64,000 nt of DNA from Panorpa germanica (lineage: Eukaryota; Arthropoda; Insecta; Mecoptera; Panorpidae). The number at the start of each line of letters is the position of its first letter. Position 1 is the stretch's first letter. Of this stretch, positions 1 through 11,756 are shown one piece after another. The notes below the pieces were generated by a model, which made no database searches, was not told the origin of the DNA, and saw only the letters and a program-made list of their open reading frames with translations. The DNA is taken from assembly GCA_963678705.1 (NCBI GenBank), contig OY783220.1, positions 5,291,001 through 5,355,000 of the forward strand, read 5' to 3'. A program made the translations under genes and the position numbers.

Positions 1-401
1 GTTACAGTTATTACACATTTTTAAGGTGAGAAAACAAACAGTAGAACTGTACATGTATGGTACTTCATTCTAGCTGATTGAGTAGTAGTTTAGTAGTAGT
101 AATAAGTAAAGTAATTTTTAAAATAAAAAAAAATGATTTTCATGTGATAACATGTTTCTTCAAAATTCACAAAAAAGAAATCACTGTAATAAATATAAAT
201 ATAAATGTGGAATAATGATAATTATTAATTAGTTATAAGTTTCAATATTGTTATGATATTTTTTATTTAAATTTATTGACCTGGAGCGCTATTCCTGAGT
301 CTTGCGAGCAATGATCGTGATCGAACAGATCTTATTTATATGAGTGAAACATTTTACGAATCACTTACACCTCATTACGTGGAACTTAGAATCTCTCAGA
401 A
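1..401. other. AT-rich non-coding DNA, nothing recognised
   Basis: Low-complexity AT-rich sequence with stop codons in every frame. No repeat copy, terminal inverted repeat or exon-like stretch was found. Confidence 0.6.
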
Positions 402-416
402 CAGTGGTTCCCAAAG
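402..416 (+). repeat. possible hAT-type transposon end
   Basis: The motif CAGTGGTTCCCAAAG resembles the CAGTGGTT...AAA ends of hAT-superfamily elements known from many animals. No matching inverted end or 8-bp target duplication was found nearby, so this could be an isolated old end or chance. Confidence 0.25.
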
Positions 417-1984
417 TCGAATGGGCGCGAGACTTGGCCGAATGACTCACCTCTTGGTTGTTTTGAATAAAAAAGGGGCATAACTTTATGAATGAAGGAC
501 TGTTGAAATAAGGAAGAAAACTCAGTTCCAATTGAAAATTTTAATACTAAAATACAAGGATTTATTTTTCAATGAGAAGGATGCATTTGGTTCCAATTTT
601 TTGTCATTATAGCTATAGCATCACCTTCAATTTAATCGAACATTTAATTCATTTCGATACATTTAATCGAAAAACCCGCCTCACGTAGGTATGAAGTACC
701 GAAGGCAAGGAGGACATTCATAGCTTTTTCAAACGGGCAAGGATGCGATTGAAACAATCGCAATCGTCGATCCGTCGGTACTGTTTTTCAGGGCCCATCC
801 AATATTCGCTCCCACACTTTGAAAAATGCAACCTCTAAAGATACCTCGCCTGAGGCAGTGATCATAAATACCGTTAAAAGTTTAATAACGGGGGACTAAT
901 AAGCTACTATAACGTTTAAAAACGTTATACGAGTATAACGTTAAATAAAAACCGATATTACAATATTTAAAAGCAATGAAATTAATGGATTGCAGTGTTA
1001 TAAGCATTGTAAGAGATTTTCACAAAAAAAAAACCAAACGAAAAATAACACAGGCCAAATAGAAGCTGAATAATGTTTTGAAATTCTTTTTTGAAACATC
1101 TATAAATCACTGTGTTAAACTACCACCGTACTTAAGGTAAATGAGTCCTATATAACGATTTGATCGCCCTTATTGTTAGGATCGCGGGAACGCGATACAG
1201 AATGTCGATGTATATAATACCATCACGTATGTACCATAGGTAGAATGGACGACATTTTAAAACATTGTTTTGGTATGCGTAGGGCGGACAAGGGGCAGCG
1301 GCGAGGGTGGTGTGTCGTGCGCCTATTCCGAGTGGTGCTGTTGTTATTTATGCGCTCTGGGAGCATTATACCAATTAAAACCACGGCTTCATATATCTAC
1401 ATATATAGAAGTATATAGGTGTACAAACAAAACACCGCATCACATAAAAATCTGGTTTGGTATATACTAAACCTATACATACATACATATTTATTTTTAT
1501 ACGTAGTTCTTCTCATAACGGCTGCTAACAGAACTGAAAAATAAAGTTTTAACAAAAAAAAGAAGAAAAAAAAAGAGTCATTAAAAATGTCATAATTTAA
1601 AAATAAATTATTGTGGCAGTAAGATAGGGAAAGGTTACAACTACATTTAAATCTATTTAGAGAAAATAGGGAAAAAGATTGTAAAAAAAAAACAATTAAA
1701 AAATACGGTGGAAGTAACACTTAAGAGAACGGTGAGCATAAATCTACTTTTTCTCAAGTACGTACTAATTATAATATATGTCACACTACTTTCATTTCAT
1801 TTATTAATATCGTTGACCAATTGTTCTCACTCTTCGCTGCATCACTCATGCACTGCACTACCAAATATTTATAACTTGAAAAAGAAAAAAAAACCAAAAT
1901 ATTATATAATACCCCAACTACATGTTGACTTTATACTTAAGTTACAAGGGATTAACTTAATCTCCGAATTAATTAAAACTTATT
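417..1984. other. non-coding DNA with two GC-richer patches
   Basis: Mostly AT-rich. Two stretches stand out in base composition: about 660-850 (contains CCGCCTCACGTAGG and GATCCGTCGGTACTG) and about 1275-1370 (GGGCGGACAAGGGGCAGCGG region). The second lies in a short open frame of 66 codons that I do not recognise. They may be transposon or exon relics; no splice context decides this. Confidence 0.4.
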
Positions 1985-2385
1985 TTGGCTCGAAGAAATA
2001 TGCCTGCTTCTTCTTCTGTTGTTCCTCTCCCTTCATTTTCACTAGTCCTCCTTCATTCTCACCGTGTCCTCACCTCTTGTCTTCTTTGTCACCTCTCGAT
2101 AAACCCTCTATTATATTTTCACTATACTTCTTCCCTTCTGTCTTCATTTTCACTTCTCCCGCCTTTTACGTCTATCACTCTGTTCCTTTTGCCCGACCAT
2201 TGAGTTGATAGTAGGAAAAATATTCCCTCTTCGTCTATCTGCTTCATCCTCTGCAATTGTTGCACCTCCACGTTTATTTGTTTTATTATGCTTCTTACCT
2301 CTCTTCCCTTTACCCTTAGTTTACACTCAAATAAATATTAAACAAAATGAGGACGTCGGTGATAGGACTCAGTACTTAAAACGTT
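1985..2385 (-). mobile_element. LINE 3'-end relic, purine-rich on minus strand
   Basis: On the minus strand this is a long purine-rich tract. A stretch with GAAGGAGGACTAG, AAAATGAAGG and GAAGAAGAAGCAG in order matches the minus-strand tail of the LINE relic at 22920-23557, which has a zinc-binding motif further upstream. That shared sequence is the reason for the call. The long plus-strand open frames here (up to 166 codons, rich in Ser, Pro, Phe and Leu) are the pyrimidine-rich complement and are unlikely to be genes. No poly-A tail or target duplication was found. Confidence 0.45.
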
Positions 2386-3072
2386 GACGGCTGACGTTAA
2401 ATAAAATAACAATAATAAAAAAGTAAACACCTGCAATCATACTTCCTGTATTCAATGTTGTTATAGAATTAGATGTAATTTTATAAGATTGAAATTGCTC
2501 CGTTTCTGTTCAAGTCATCCAGTAAAGAGTAAAGTATACGAAGAATGAAAGTAAGTGGAGACAAAGCAGATTGTTCAATGTTTATCTCTTCACCACCTTA
2601 CGAATACCTTTAAAGTATCTAGACTCCAGAGAGTACCAATACCAATACCTAGTACGATCACCACCTTCACTATACACATAAGTATCTATTCTTAACCCTG
2701 CAGCAGTATAACTTGAATTCTTGCAACCCCTTCAACTGTGTACGAGTGTATAGGTCGTACAGGTGATAAAGATAGCAGAGAGCGAGTACTTTGTACAGGG
2801 TGGTGTTTATATTTTTGCTCCAATGTAATACACTTAATGTAAATGAACTCTAAGGGATATGATCCAATGATAGTGGAGTTAGTAAAATGAGATATTTATA
2901 ATAGAAACATTACGGTTATGTTATATGCATACTGCATAGCACGTGTGATTGCTTTAGCCTTGTTTTCTTTAAGAAATTTAGAAATTTAGAAAATAAATGA
3001 TAACACAATTTGTAAAAATTATCATAAAATTATTTAATTTTTTGAATTAGAAAGAAATACTTTCACATTCCG
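2386..3072. other. AT-rich non-coding DNA, nothing recognised
   Basis: No repeat copy, exon-like stretch or RNA gene was seen in this interval. Confidence 0.55.
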
Positions 3073-3190
3073 CATTATTCAATAAGTTCGTAGGATGACA
3101 TATAGATGGCGACAATATTGATAAATCCATGTAATGTTTCAAACGATATGTGTTAAAATTTCATGACATTCACTCCACAGACATCCACTG
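3073..3190 (+). mobile_element. mariner 5'-end fragment (mellifera-type)
   Basis: The order CAATAAGTTCGTAGGATGAC, ATAGATGGCG, AAACGATATGTGTTAAAAT and TTTCATGACATTC is shared with 14344-14575, 31451-31580 and, inverted, 22590-22852. In the 14.3-kb copy the same leader runs into a recognisable mariner transposase start, which identifies this piece as terminal repeat plus 5' leader. It is truncated before any coding sequence and has no 3' end nearby. Confidence 0.6.
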
Positions 3191-5099
3191 TGTCGTCAAT
3201 TCGGAGTATTTGCATAATATTTATGAAAAGTGAAGCAAAAAAAAGAGTATAATATATATTTCTCTAACTGTATAATATTATCCGTCCAATTGTTAACAAA
3301 AAATTAAATGTTTTTTTTTTTTTTTTTTGAAAACACGGGGATTAAAAGTATGGCATAAAATGTACGTCTGCATTTATGATGAATTCTAATTAATAATTAA
3401 GTAATGCGGATTTTGCATGTCCCTAATCCTCTTAATATATACATATACACACACACAGCTCTTAAACCACGATCCCCAAACCACGGGCATTCGAGTCGTT
3501 TCATCCAGCCCGTACACTAATTCGTAAAAAAAAAACTAGAAAATGAAATTCATTGAAAATTCTATTTGCAAAATAGAAAATAAAACCATCAACAAATAAA
3601 GCAATAAATTTGGATAATATATATTTTTTTAATTTTGAGTTTGCTTAAAGTTCCAACAGGCTCCAACAGTTTGAGAGTCCCTTGCCCTAATTCCATGACA
3701 TCACAATTTCAAAAAGATTTTTCCAGCTAGGACAATATTTACACGTACTCTATACTATGTACCTACTACAAAATCTGGCAATCATCACTTATAATTAGTT
3801 GTTATAATTTGTTTAAGATTCATTAAGGGGGTCGTTTAACATGTAATCTCGGTAGACTCCCGGTATGCATTGAGTTTAGTTTGAGCCTATCATATCGTTT
3901 TGTAGCTTCACAAAAACAAACAAAAGGGCTGATTTTATAATCAAAGGATGTTACAGTTTCATTTTGTAACACAGTTTGTAAGTTGTTAAACTCCTATTAC
4001 GCGGCTAATAATAGTATAAAAATACTTAAAACAAACTGTTATTTGAAATTTCTTTCGTTACGAACCCTTTTTGTGGCGCACTGTAACCAAGATAACGAAT
4101 ATGAAAATCTATGCTGGTGAACAGAAATTATGAACGCGGCGCAGCGGTGAACCTTAAAATTAAATGTTTGTAAAATCTCTATTAGGCTTTCTCACACTGT
4201 AACAAACTACTTGTAACGCCGATTTTTTTCAGCGCGTATTATAAAAAAACCAACCAATTGTAATACGGGTGAAACCTCTCCATTTTAGCACGACAATGCT
4301 CTAATTATTTAGGCACCCCGAAACAGAATATTTGTATCGAAATATCTCTGTTTTTACATGCGTAAAAATCTCAACCGAATTTATAATAGATCTGTCTATC
4401 TCTTTTTTAAATAAAATACATTTTTATAAATAATTGTTCCCTACCAAAATATGAAAATATGAGCCGGCATGGTGCGCTAACTCTCTCTCTCTCTCGCTAT
4501 TTTTTAGCAATCAACTTTCCGATGAACATTCTAATCACGCAGTCGGATCTCGTACTATTACAATAATCCTACAATGAGAGAAACTAAAGCTTATTTATAA
4601 ATTCATTAACTAGAATTTAACCAAATACAAAACAAAAACATTTAAATATTTGACATACCACAAAATAAAATACGAGTTTGAAACACCCTAAAAACATCAC
4701 TCGGTTTAAGTCACTCTACTCCTCTGAGATTCCTCTTTAATATTAATGGAGTGTAATGTATAATTATAAATTAAATTCTCCAAGCACTTGAAATATAGCT
4801 ACTACATAAATATTCTTTGTTTTGTTTATTTTCTTTGCGTTTTGTTATATATTTGATTTTCATATATACAACATTTCTCTGCGAAATACATTGGAAGAAT
4901 ATTTAATTGCTTATTTACATGACTTAGCGTGTTTAGTGTGCATTGAATTCTTAGCTAAATTTAATTTTGTTTGATATATTCTTGCCTAAGTTGTTTCATT
5001 TATATGCGATATGTACAGCGTGAGATTAGTGAGATAATTAAAAAAAAACTTTTATTACTTTTTTACAATATACAAAACTGATTGAATGAATTATTAAAG
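3191..5099. other. AT-rich non-coding DNA with simple repeats
   Basis: Holds a T run at about 3311-3328, a short CA run near 3448-3458 and a CT run at 4481-4495. A loosely palindromic pair (GTTACAGTTT.. near 3950 and ..ACTGTAAC near 4200) might be ends of an old MITE but is too weak to annotate. No coding sequence was recognised. Confidence 0.5.
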
Positions 5100-5215
5100 A
5101 TGCCAAAGCTTTAAGTTACATGTCACACCAGTGTGGACGTGTTGCACAACATCTTTCAACACATATTGGATGTCGCAAGTTTGAGTTGCACCAATGTGTA
5201 CGAGGCATTAGACGA
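5100..5215 (+). repeat. dispersed repeat, copy related to 43690-43810
   Basis: Shares a spaced series of words with 43690-43810: TTAAGTTACA, CAC(C/T)AGTGTGG, GTTGCACAAC/CTGTGCAACTT, then a GTTGTA/GTCGCA..GTGTAC segment. The match is diverged but collinear over about 110 bp. The element class is unknown. Confidence 0.4.
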
Positions 5216-5444
5216 TAATTTTTAAAATACTGTATGTTTTGCCTCGTTTCACTTTCAATCATTCTAACCTACTATAATTTGGTACATGTAATGATATACA
5301 AATAATCTTCTCTTATTTAATCTACGCTTATGCTACTTATGCTTATGCACAAAATCTTTCAACACATTAACGAAACATATCTTTAACTTACAATGTGACA
5401 ACAATTTCGTACATAAACATAGTCATAAGTATAACAAACCGCAC

Positions 5445-5585
5445 CTGCTAAGCTATGGAGCTGTGAAGCTGGGGCCCCTAGCAGGAGCCCGAGGCCGATG
5501 CCGAGCCTCAAGTATTAAGCAAGCTATGTGTTGTATGGTCTTATCAACACCAGAAGGCACATAATCCACATGAAACATACGTTCG
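5445..5585. other. GC-rich patch with palindromic core, unexplained
   Basis: An island of much higher GC than its surroundings, with GGGGCCCC and the inverted words GGAGCCCGAGGCCG / CGATGCCGAGCC. Both strands stay open for about 40 codons, and the minus strand can start at an ATG near 5577. Neither reading resembles a protein I know, and no strong splice sites flank it. It could be a repeat core, a non-coding RNA or an exon relic. Confidence 0.3.
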
Positions 5586-5787
5586 TATTAACATATCTTG
5601 AGGAAACTTAAGCAACGAAGTGAAGTGAAGTGAAACATTCTCAGGGAGAACAACGCATTACAAGCGTGGAGTATAGATCTAGCGGTAACTTGAAAATAGA
5701 GACATGGAAGTATGTATGGAATATCATCTGCAGAGAGAGAGAGAGAGTTCATAGACTATGAGCTCACAACATACTGGCATATACCCC

Positions 5788-6213
5788 TTAGGGTGAAACG
5801 ATACTTGGCCATTTTCTCTCGCGAAATGTAGATGGCGATAGCCAATTTTTATATGACTGGTAACATTTCTAAGGGTTTGTCATAAATTTTATAACCTTTA
5901 CTTATGACAAACCCTTAAAAATGCTACCTGTCATATAAAAATTGGAATTTAGCTAGAAAATATAGCAATATTCAGTTTCAAAAGTTATTTTTGCGGTTCC
6001 AACTCATTAAAAGTCAGTGGAAGAAAGCTTAAAATGTAGATACGTTATTCATCTAACTAATTGCAGCTTTAGATTTTGATTCGCGTTTATAGTTACTTAC
6101 ATAAAACGATTTAAACATAAAGAAACATGTTTTTTTTAATAATATTTAACCTGCTGTATAGTATCGCCATCTATATTTCGCGAGAAAAAATGGACAAGTA
6201 TCGTTTCACCTTA
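5788..6213. mobile_element. fold-back MITE with nested hairpin
   Basis: The ends are inverted repeats of about 54 bp. The left end starts TTAGGGTGAAACGATACTTG; the right end, read inverted, starts TTAAGGTGAAACGATACTTG. The two differ at only a few positions and both run on to AGATGGCGATA. Inside sits a second palindrome with 44-nt arms at 5842-5885 and 5902-5945 and three mismatches. TTA directly flanks both ends, which fits a PIF/Harbinger-like target (TTA), though a TA target cannot be excluded. There is no coding capacity, so it is non-autonomous. Confidence 0.8.
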
Positions 6214-6329
6214 AACACTAGGCATCCCAAACTTTTTAAGCTCCTTACATATACAATACAATATTTTATCTTTAAAACAACTCAGTAAACAATTTTGTGA
6301 ATTGTTTTCACATTACTATTCACTATTCA

Positions 6330-6545
6330 CTATTTCACTATTGCACTTCAATTATAGTTCGCATCAACTTTATCTTCATTTGTATTCCGGCAGATGGAGT
6401 GGATTTCTCCATTTGCAGACGATAAAATAGACATTTCATATGAACGACTATGAGAAATTCAACTGTAAATGAACTCTTCATGACAAAAAAATAATATGTA
6501 TCTTTAATATGATGGCAAAGTGATTCCAAAATGTTTACTTGTCTA
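6330..6545. repeat. dispersed repeat family A, copy 1
   Basis: Collinear with 12712-12965: TTCAATTATAGTTCGCATCA / TTTAATTATAGTTCGCATCA, then AACTTTATCTTCATTTGTAT, TGAACTCTT.CATGACAAAAA and CTCCAAAATGTTTACT-like words. A third, more diverged copy lies at 19735-19870. No coding frame or terminal repeats are recognised. The 79-codon minus-strand open frame across it is not conserved between copies. Confidence 0.65.
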
Positions 6546-7944
6546 GTTGTATACAAGAAAATAACGTAGCCACGCATATAGTGAGCTCACTGCCTAAGAA
6601 AAGACAAGGAAGATCTTGAAATAAAGGGAACTGTGCATTAAACCCATTAGGATTTAAACAAGGACGAGACGTGGAAACTTGGATTAAGATGCTGATACCA
6701 CAGAATGATTTTAACTTGGTATTTAATGAAAATACTTCTTCTTCTTACTTAGTTCATAATACCATAATCACTGTGTTTTAATGTTCACTGTTCAGTTTCT
6801 AGTAATAGAGTCATTTCCTAAGTTGATTTCTTTTAAACGAATAGCAGGTAATCGCGGAATATGTTTGAAGACAAATTAATCGGCTTATGGTAATATTACC
6901 AATGAAATAATGACGTCACACAACGTGTGGTGGGATTTAACGGTACATATATTGAATGGTGATGAAATGAAACAATAGATTTATTTCGCAACAATGGTTT
7001 AGTTAAAACTAAGCTCATTGTTAACAATTTCAAATGTAAAATATATCGGTTTATTATCTGTAAGTATATTTTAGTATTATGCAGATGTTACTAGTTATTG
7101 AATTTGTTGGAGAATAAAAATTTGTAAGCTCATAACAATATGGTACAGAAACAAGTAAAAAGTTCTTGCTCGTGGAAATATTATATGGAATAAAATGCAT
7201 GGAATTATGATTTATTATGAATGTAGACGAACAGAGAGCTGCTTATTCCTTGGTATACGTTGAAACATATCTATTATTTCTATCTTAGAACACAGATATA
7301 CGAGCATGGGCGCCGGCAGGAATATTTTCAGGAAGGGACAATGAATCTAGACGCATTAAGTTTTATTCACACAGCGATTATAATAATAAAAATTTTGTTT
7401 CTTAAAATTTTTCTGCGTATTTTCTGTTATGAGGTGAGAGAGGATTTAGAAAATATATATGTAGATTTTATTTGGCGTACCGCCTTGTACGGTAAATGTA
7501 TCCCCTCCGCTAATAAAATACCATAATATTTGATCTCGCAAGAAAAGAATTAGCAACATATGTTACAAGACGACACGGTACGCTGACGGTCCAACTCACT
7601 GTTTAGACCTTTATATGTACGTTTTTTATATAGTAACGGTTCATGCTATAGTCATAGTCAGATGAAAAAGTATATCCCGATATTAAACACAAAACGTTAC
7701 GTGTACACTAGTAAAGATGCATATTTTTTATGATATTTACATATATGTTATCTTAGCTCCTTCTAATATTTTAATTAAGTAAAATCTTGTAATATTTAAT
7801 CTGAAAGGGTCTTATTCAAATAGATATCTTTCTGGATATCCTTTACTGCGTAAAATATGCTCTTAAGATTTTGTAAGGGTCTTCTTAAGAAGTTTTATAA
7901 TGATGTTAATAGGCAATAGGTGGAAGTTATTACAGTGCAAAGCG
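6546..7944. other. AT-rich non-coding DNA, nothing recognised
   Basis: No repeat copy or exon-like stretch was recognised. An 88-codon plus-strand open frame at 7260-7526 has no family resemblance and is of chance length for this composition. Confidence 0.5.
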
Positions 7945-8235
7945 TTAGGAGGGCATTGATAAATTACGTTACACATATTTTATGGTTTTTAACAACCCCC
8001 CCCCCCCCCTCTCATTGTCACGTTTAGTCACACATTGCGAACTCTACTCCTTTGAAAACAGGTGTTGGTGTTTTTTTGTTTTTGATTTTGTCTGTTGTTT
8101 TTAAGCATAATTTTAGAAGAGATGTGACGTCACAGAACTTATGACTCCCTTCCTCCTCTTATCAGGTTTTGTCACACTTTTTGGTTTCCCCCTCCATCGC
8201 TCTTTGCATGTTCCGTAATTAATGAATGGTCCCTA
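7945..8235 (-). mobile_element. TIR repeat family B, copy 1
   Basis: The left end TTAGGAGGGCATTGATAAAT and the inverted right end TTAGGGACCATTCATTAATT are terminal inverted repeats, both followed by TACG. Read on the minus strand, the interior matches 11757-12230 and 63114-63376: a run of A/G-rich words, GTGTGACAAAAC, then GTCATAAGTTCTGTGACGTC. A C13-C14 run near 7996-8010 belongs to the element. There is no coding capacity. Flanking TA fits as target duplication. Confidence 0.65.
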
Positions 8236-9594
8236 AGTACAAATATTGATAAAACAACATTTTACTACAAAATGTTTTTAAAGCTTAGTAATAAGTTAAA
8301 ACATAAAACAAAAATAAAAGAACCTAATACCGAGTATAAAGCAGTAGTTTGTGATGTATCGTCGTGACGTGTATTTGGATATCATACTGGAATGTCACAT
8401 AAAATCCTTTAAAATAGAGAAAAAAGTAATAATAAAACTAAATAGTTATCTATAAAAAACTGAATTGCAGTTTTATAAAATCCCAATGATGTCATAAAAT
8501 AAAATGGATAAACGATAAAAAAATATTAACAATACAAAATGGAAAACGATAATAAAATAATGAGGAAAAACAAATTCTGAGACGAATGTATGTTAGGAAT
8601 GCTGCGCGAGTTAAGGTGCGTAGTCATCAAATAAAAAAAAACGTTGTTAGCAAATTGTTCTTAGAAAGAGACCAGTGTTGTCACGTATTTAGATAAATTA
8701 AGCATTTAGATACTTTAATATATTTAAAAACGTATCTATTACTCTAAATTGTTTCACCTTTTGTGTTAGATGTAAAAGTAGTAGTATACTTGTTAAAGTT
8801 TTGAGCACACATTTTTATAGCGAAATGTTTTCATAATTTTTATTTTGAAACATATTTCTAATTTCTAAAAATTTCTACTTACTTAATATTTCATTACAAA
8901 TTCATTTATATTTACACCACTTAAGGCCTCTACCAACAAACCAGATTTACAGCTGATCACAATCCCTACTCTAGTGAGTTGCTGGCCTATATAACCAACT
9001 ACACTGCTTTCAGCAACATTTTAAAATAGATGAAGTCGCCTAAACAGTCTATTATACTTTACTGTCAGTCGTGTTCTTATTGTTCAATTGGCCATATAAG
9101 TGTTTCAATAATAATAATAATAAACTATTACCGCCTTACAAATAAACCTGTTATAAAATTTATACCAGATATAAATCCCGTCCAAACAGGCTTTTATTAT
9201 CAGTTTATACCTGGCATAAATTTTATAACAGTAATATAATTTATTTGTAAAGAAGTGTTTTCAAATACGACGGATAACCTAAGCAATAACTAAGAACCAC
9301 AGAACATAATCCTGCTGCAATGAACAGGCAAAATACACAATCACGTTGAGGTGTGTACCTAAATTACCTTTAAAGCGTTAAAATCTACCATCTTCTCAGC
9401 ATTGGATCTAATTTAGCCTAAACCAAAAGTGGACAAATACAACTCTCACTTCGGAAGCCAATAACAAAGCATGTGACATGTGAATCTAGCTACATTTGCT
9501 TGTTAACTGGTGTTGGCTACGTGTGGTACGTATATTCGGAACCACGAGCACGCTGGGCTCAGATTCGGAGCTCTATTCCTAACTTTGCTCTCTA
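8236..9594. other. AT-rich non-coding DNA; possible hAT end at 8673
   Basis: CAGTGTTGTCACG at 8673-8685 resembles hAT ends of the CAGTGTTGCCA type also seen at 35100-36795, but no partner end was found. The rest shows nothing recognisable. Confidence 0.4.
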
Positions 9595-9712
9595 GTAATA
9601 CGACGGCAACTCTACTTCTTTTTAAAATAATTGTATGAACTTTGGAGAGAAAAAGAAGAGGTTTGCGTCGCAGAACTAATTAGCGAAAGTCAGCTAACAT
9701 AACGTTCGCTTG
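9595..9712 (+). other. candidate non-coding exon, weak
   Basis: A GC-richer stretch begins after TTTGCTCTCTAG (acceptor-like) and ends at CGCTTG|GTGAGTACT, which is close to the insect 5' splice consensus. All frames carry stops, so it could only be untranslated. Splice-site matches of this quality also occur by chance in 64 kb. Confidence 0.15.
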
Positions 9713-11756
9713 GTGAGTACTTCGCTTTACTCGCGTAGTTTTTCCGAAACTCTAAAGTATAAAGACTAGAGAACTAGGAACTGGAGAAAAAGATAGTCTT
9801 TTCGAATCAGACACTGTCGCGACTAGATTGTGTATCACAAAATAACGTATGCATAAAATTAAAGTTTAAAGTTGGAACTACAAAAGATGATTGTATTTGT
9901 ATATTGAAAAATAAAATGGAAACTGTCATTTGTTGGGTATTTCCATAACGTTTTTAATAAATTGAAATGAATGTGTGATATATACAACGAAATTATATGA
10001 AGTAAGAAAGAATATAGCGCAAGAAATAAAAAGAAATTGATATAAATCTACTGGTAAACGACTAGAATATGATAGACGAATCATTGCCTGAAATAGTTCA
10101 TTTATTCTCGAGCTTTTCTTTTATTTAATAAAAATGACATTTCCTGTTGTCAAATATTTGCTTAAAATTTCTTGGGATGTTGAGGAAACATTTTTAGAAC
10201 ATTGAGGAATTATATGTTTCACTCGTAAATGGTTATTATCGTTTACAAATTGGTTGCGCTTCCAACGTTTTCTAAAAAAATAAGTGGATATTATTTCAAA
10301 ATAAAACTAGCAAAAGATTGTTAACTGTATTGGAGGTATACCAGAGAATTTTATAAATTCTAGGAGCATATGTACCTATTATTATGACCAGAGAGCCAAC
10401 TAACTCACCTAGGTAATGCTCTAGCGTACTTACATCGTCGAAGAGAATATTTTTTATTGTTTTAATTAAAAAAAATAACCATCGTTTATACAGTTTTAAG
10501 AGTTAGGTTATTTGTCAGAAATATAATGAAATACATAAAGTAGAAAATATAATATCATGTTATTTTAAAATGAGAGAGTGGAACACGTGTTTTATTTAAT
10601 TAATACTTTTCATGATACTTTGCAAGTAATATTAATTTATTTTGTATAGGTTCACCACTAAATCTTGTATACAGTTTCTATATTTGTTAATAAATAATAT
10701 TGTACTAATATTGGCTTATGATTTGTAATTAGTAAATCGTAAGTATTGCTGACATGATTATATTAAAAGTTTATATAAGTTTAAAATTACTATAAACTTT
10801 TTACAGTGTACCATCACGAACTACGTAAGACTATGTAATCGAGTCGAAGCTAATATAAAAATAACCTAACAAATAGACCGAGCCCGAGCACACACGTTCT
10901 TACATTAGTTCTCTGATTATTATACCTGCATGATAAAAACAAATGATTATAAATTTAATTTGCAGCGAAACTAAAATAAAATATCTTATCCAATGTGTCA
11001 ACGTAAAACTAGAAAATATGGACGTACAAAAATGAACCGTCGCGTCGAGTCGTGTCGTTTTACGTAACGCCTGGGCGTCTGCAATACACATTACACATAG
11101 TGTTGGCTGTACTGAACACTGACGTTTAATATAAAGTAGTGGTAGTTCTCAGTGAATAGTGAAATAAATTGTATTCATATATTTGTACTGTGAGAGCACA
11201 ATAACCGTGTAACAGACTGTTACCGGAAATATAGTGAAGTACCACGAACACATCAGTTGCGGGACAGGAAGTACAGACGTAGTGAAGTAATAGAGAGGGA
11301 GAAAGGGTTTCCACTTGCTTTCCTTGCATAAGTGTAACGTTAAACAAATGATGACGCCGTTAAATATGATTGTTAACACTTTATTTAAACACTGATGAAA
11401 ATATAACAGTTAGATATTTATAGAACGGAGGTAAATATCTGGCTATAGCTTTTAGGTATACTATTTAAATAGGTAAACACTTTAACGACCGCACATTTTA
11501 CTTGTTGACTGTTACTTGTTCGCCGGTAGCAGTAAAATGTAAATCACACATGAGCAGGCTGATAACGCGTGATCATGTATGCGTGAGTGACTAATAACCG
11601 AAAGATTTGCAGGATCACGTGGTCGTTAATGTGTTGAGTGCAATTGAACGATTTGAATGATAAATAATGTTTACTGGTTTATTAAAAATCTGTTATAGGT
11701 TATCTGTATTGAAATAACCTGATCGAAACGGAGTTATTACAGGAATTAAATATTGC
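9713..11756. other. AT-rich non-coding DNA, nothing recognised
   Basis: Short open frames on the minus strand at 10900-11379 overlap each other and resemble nothing known. Two GC-richer stretches (about 11030-11090 and 11510-11640, with CGCGTCGAGTCGTGTCG and GATCACGTGGTCG) are unexplained. Confidence 0.4.

Noticed and set aside
1708-2208. 166-codon plus-strand open frame
   Set aside because: It is the pyrimidine-rich complement of a purine-rich LINE tail that recurs at 22.9-23.5 kb; its Ser/Pro/Phe/Leu bias follows from composition.
3950-4235. Possible MITE with GTTACAGT / ACTGTAAC ends
   Set aside because: The inverted words are short and misaligned, and no target duplication or second copy was found in the window.
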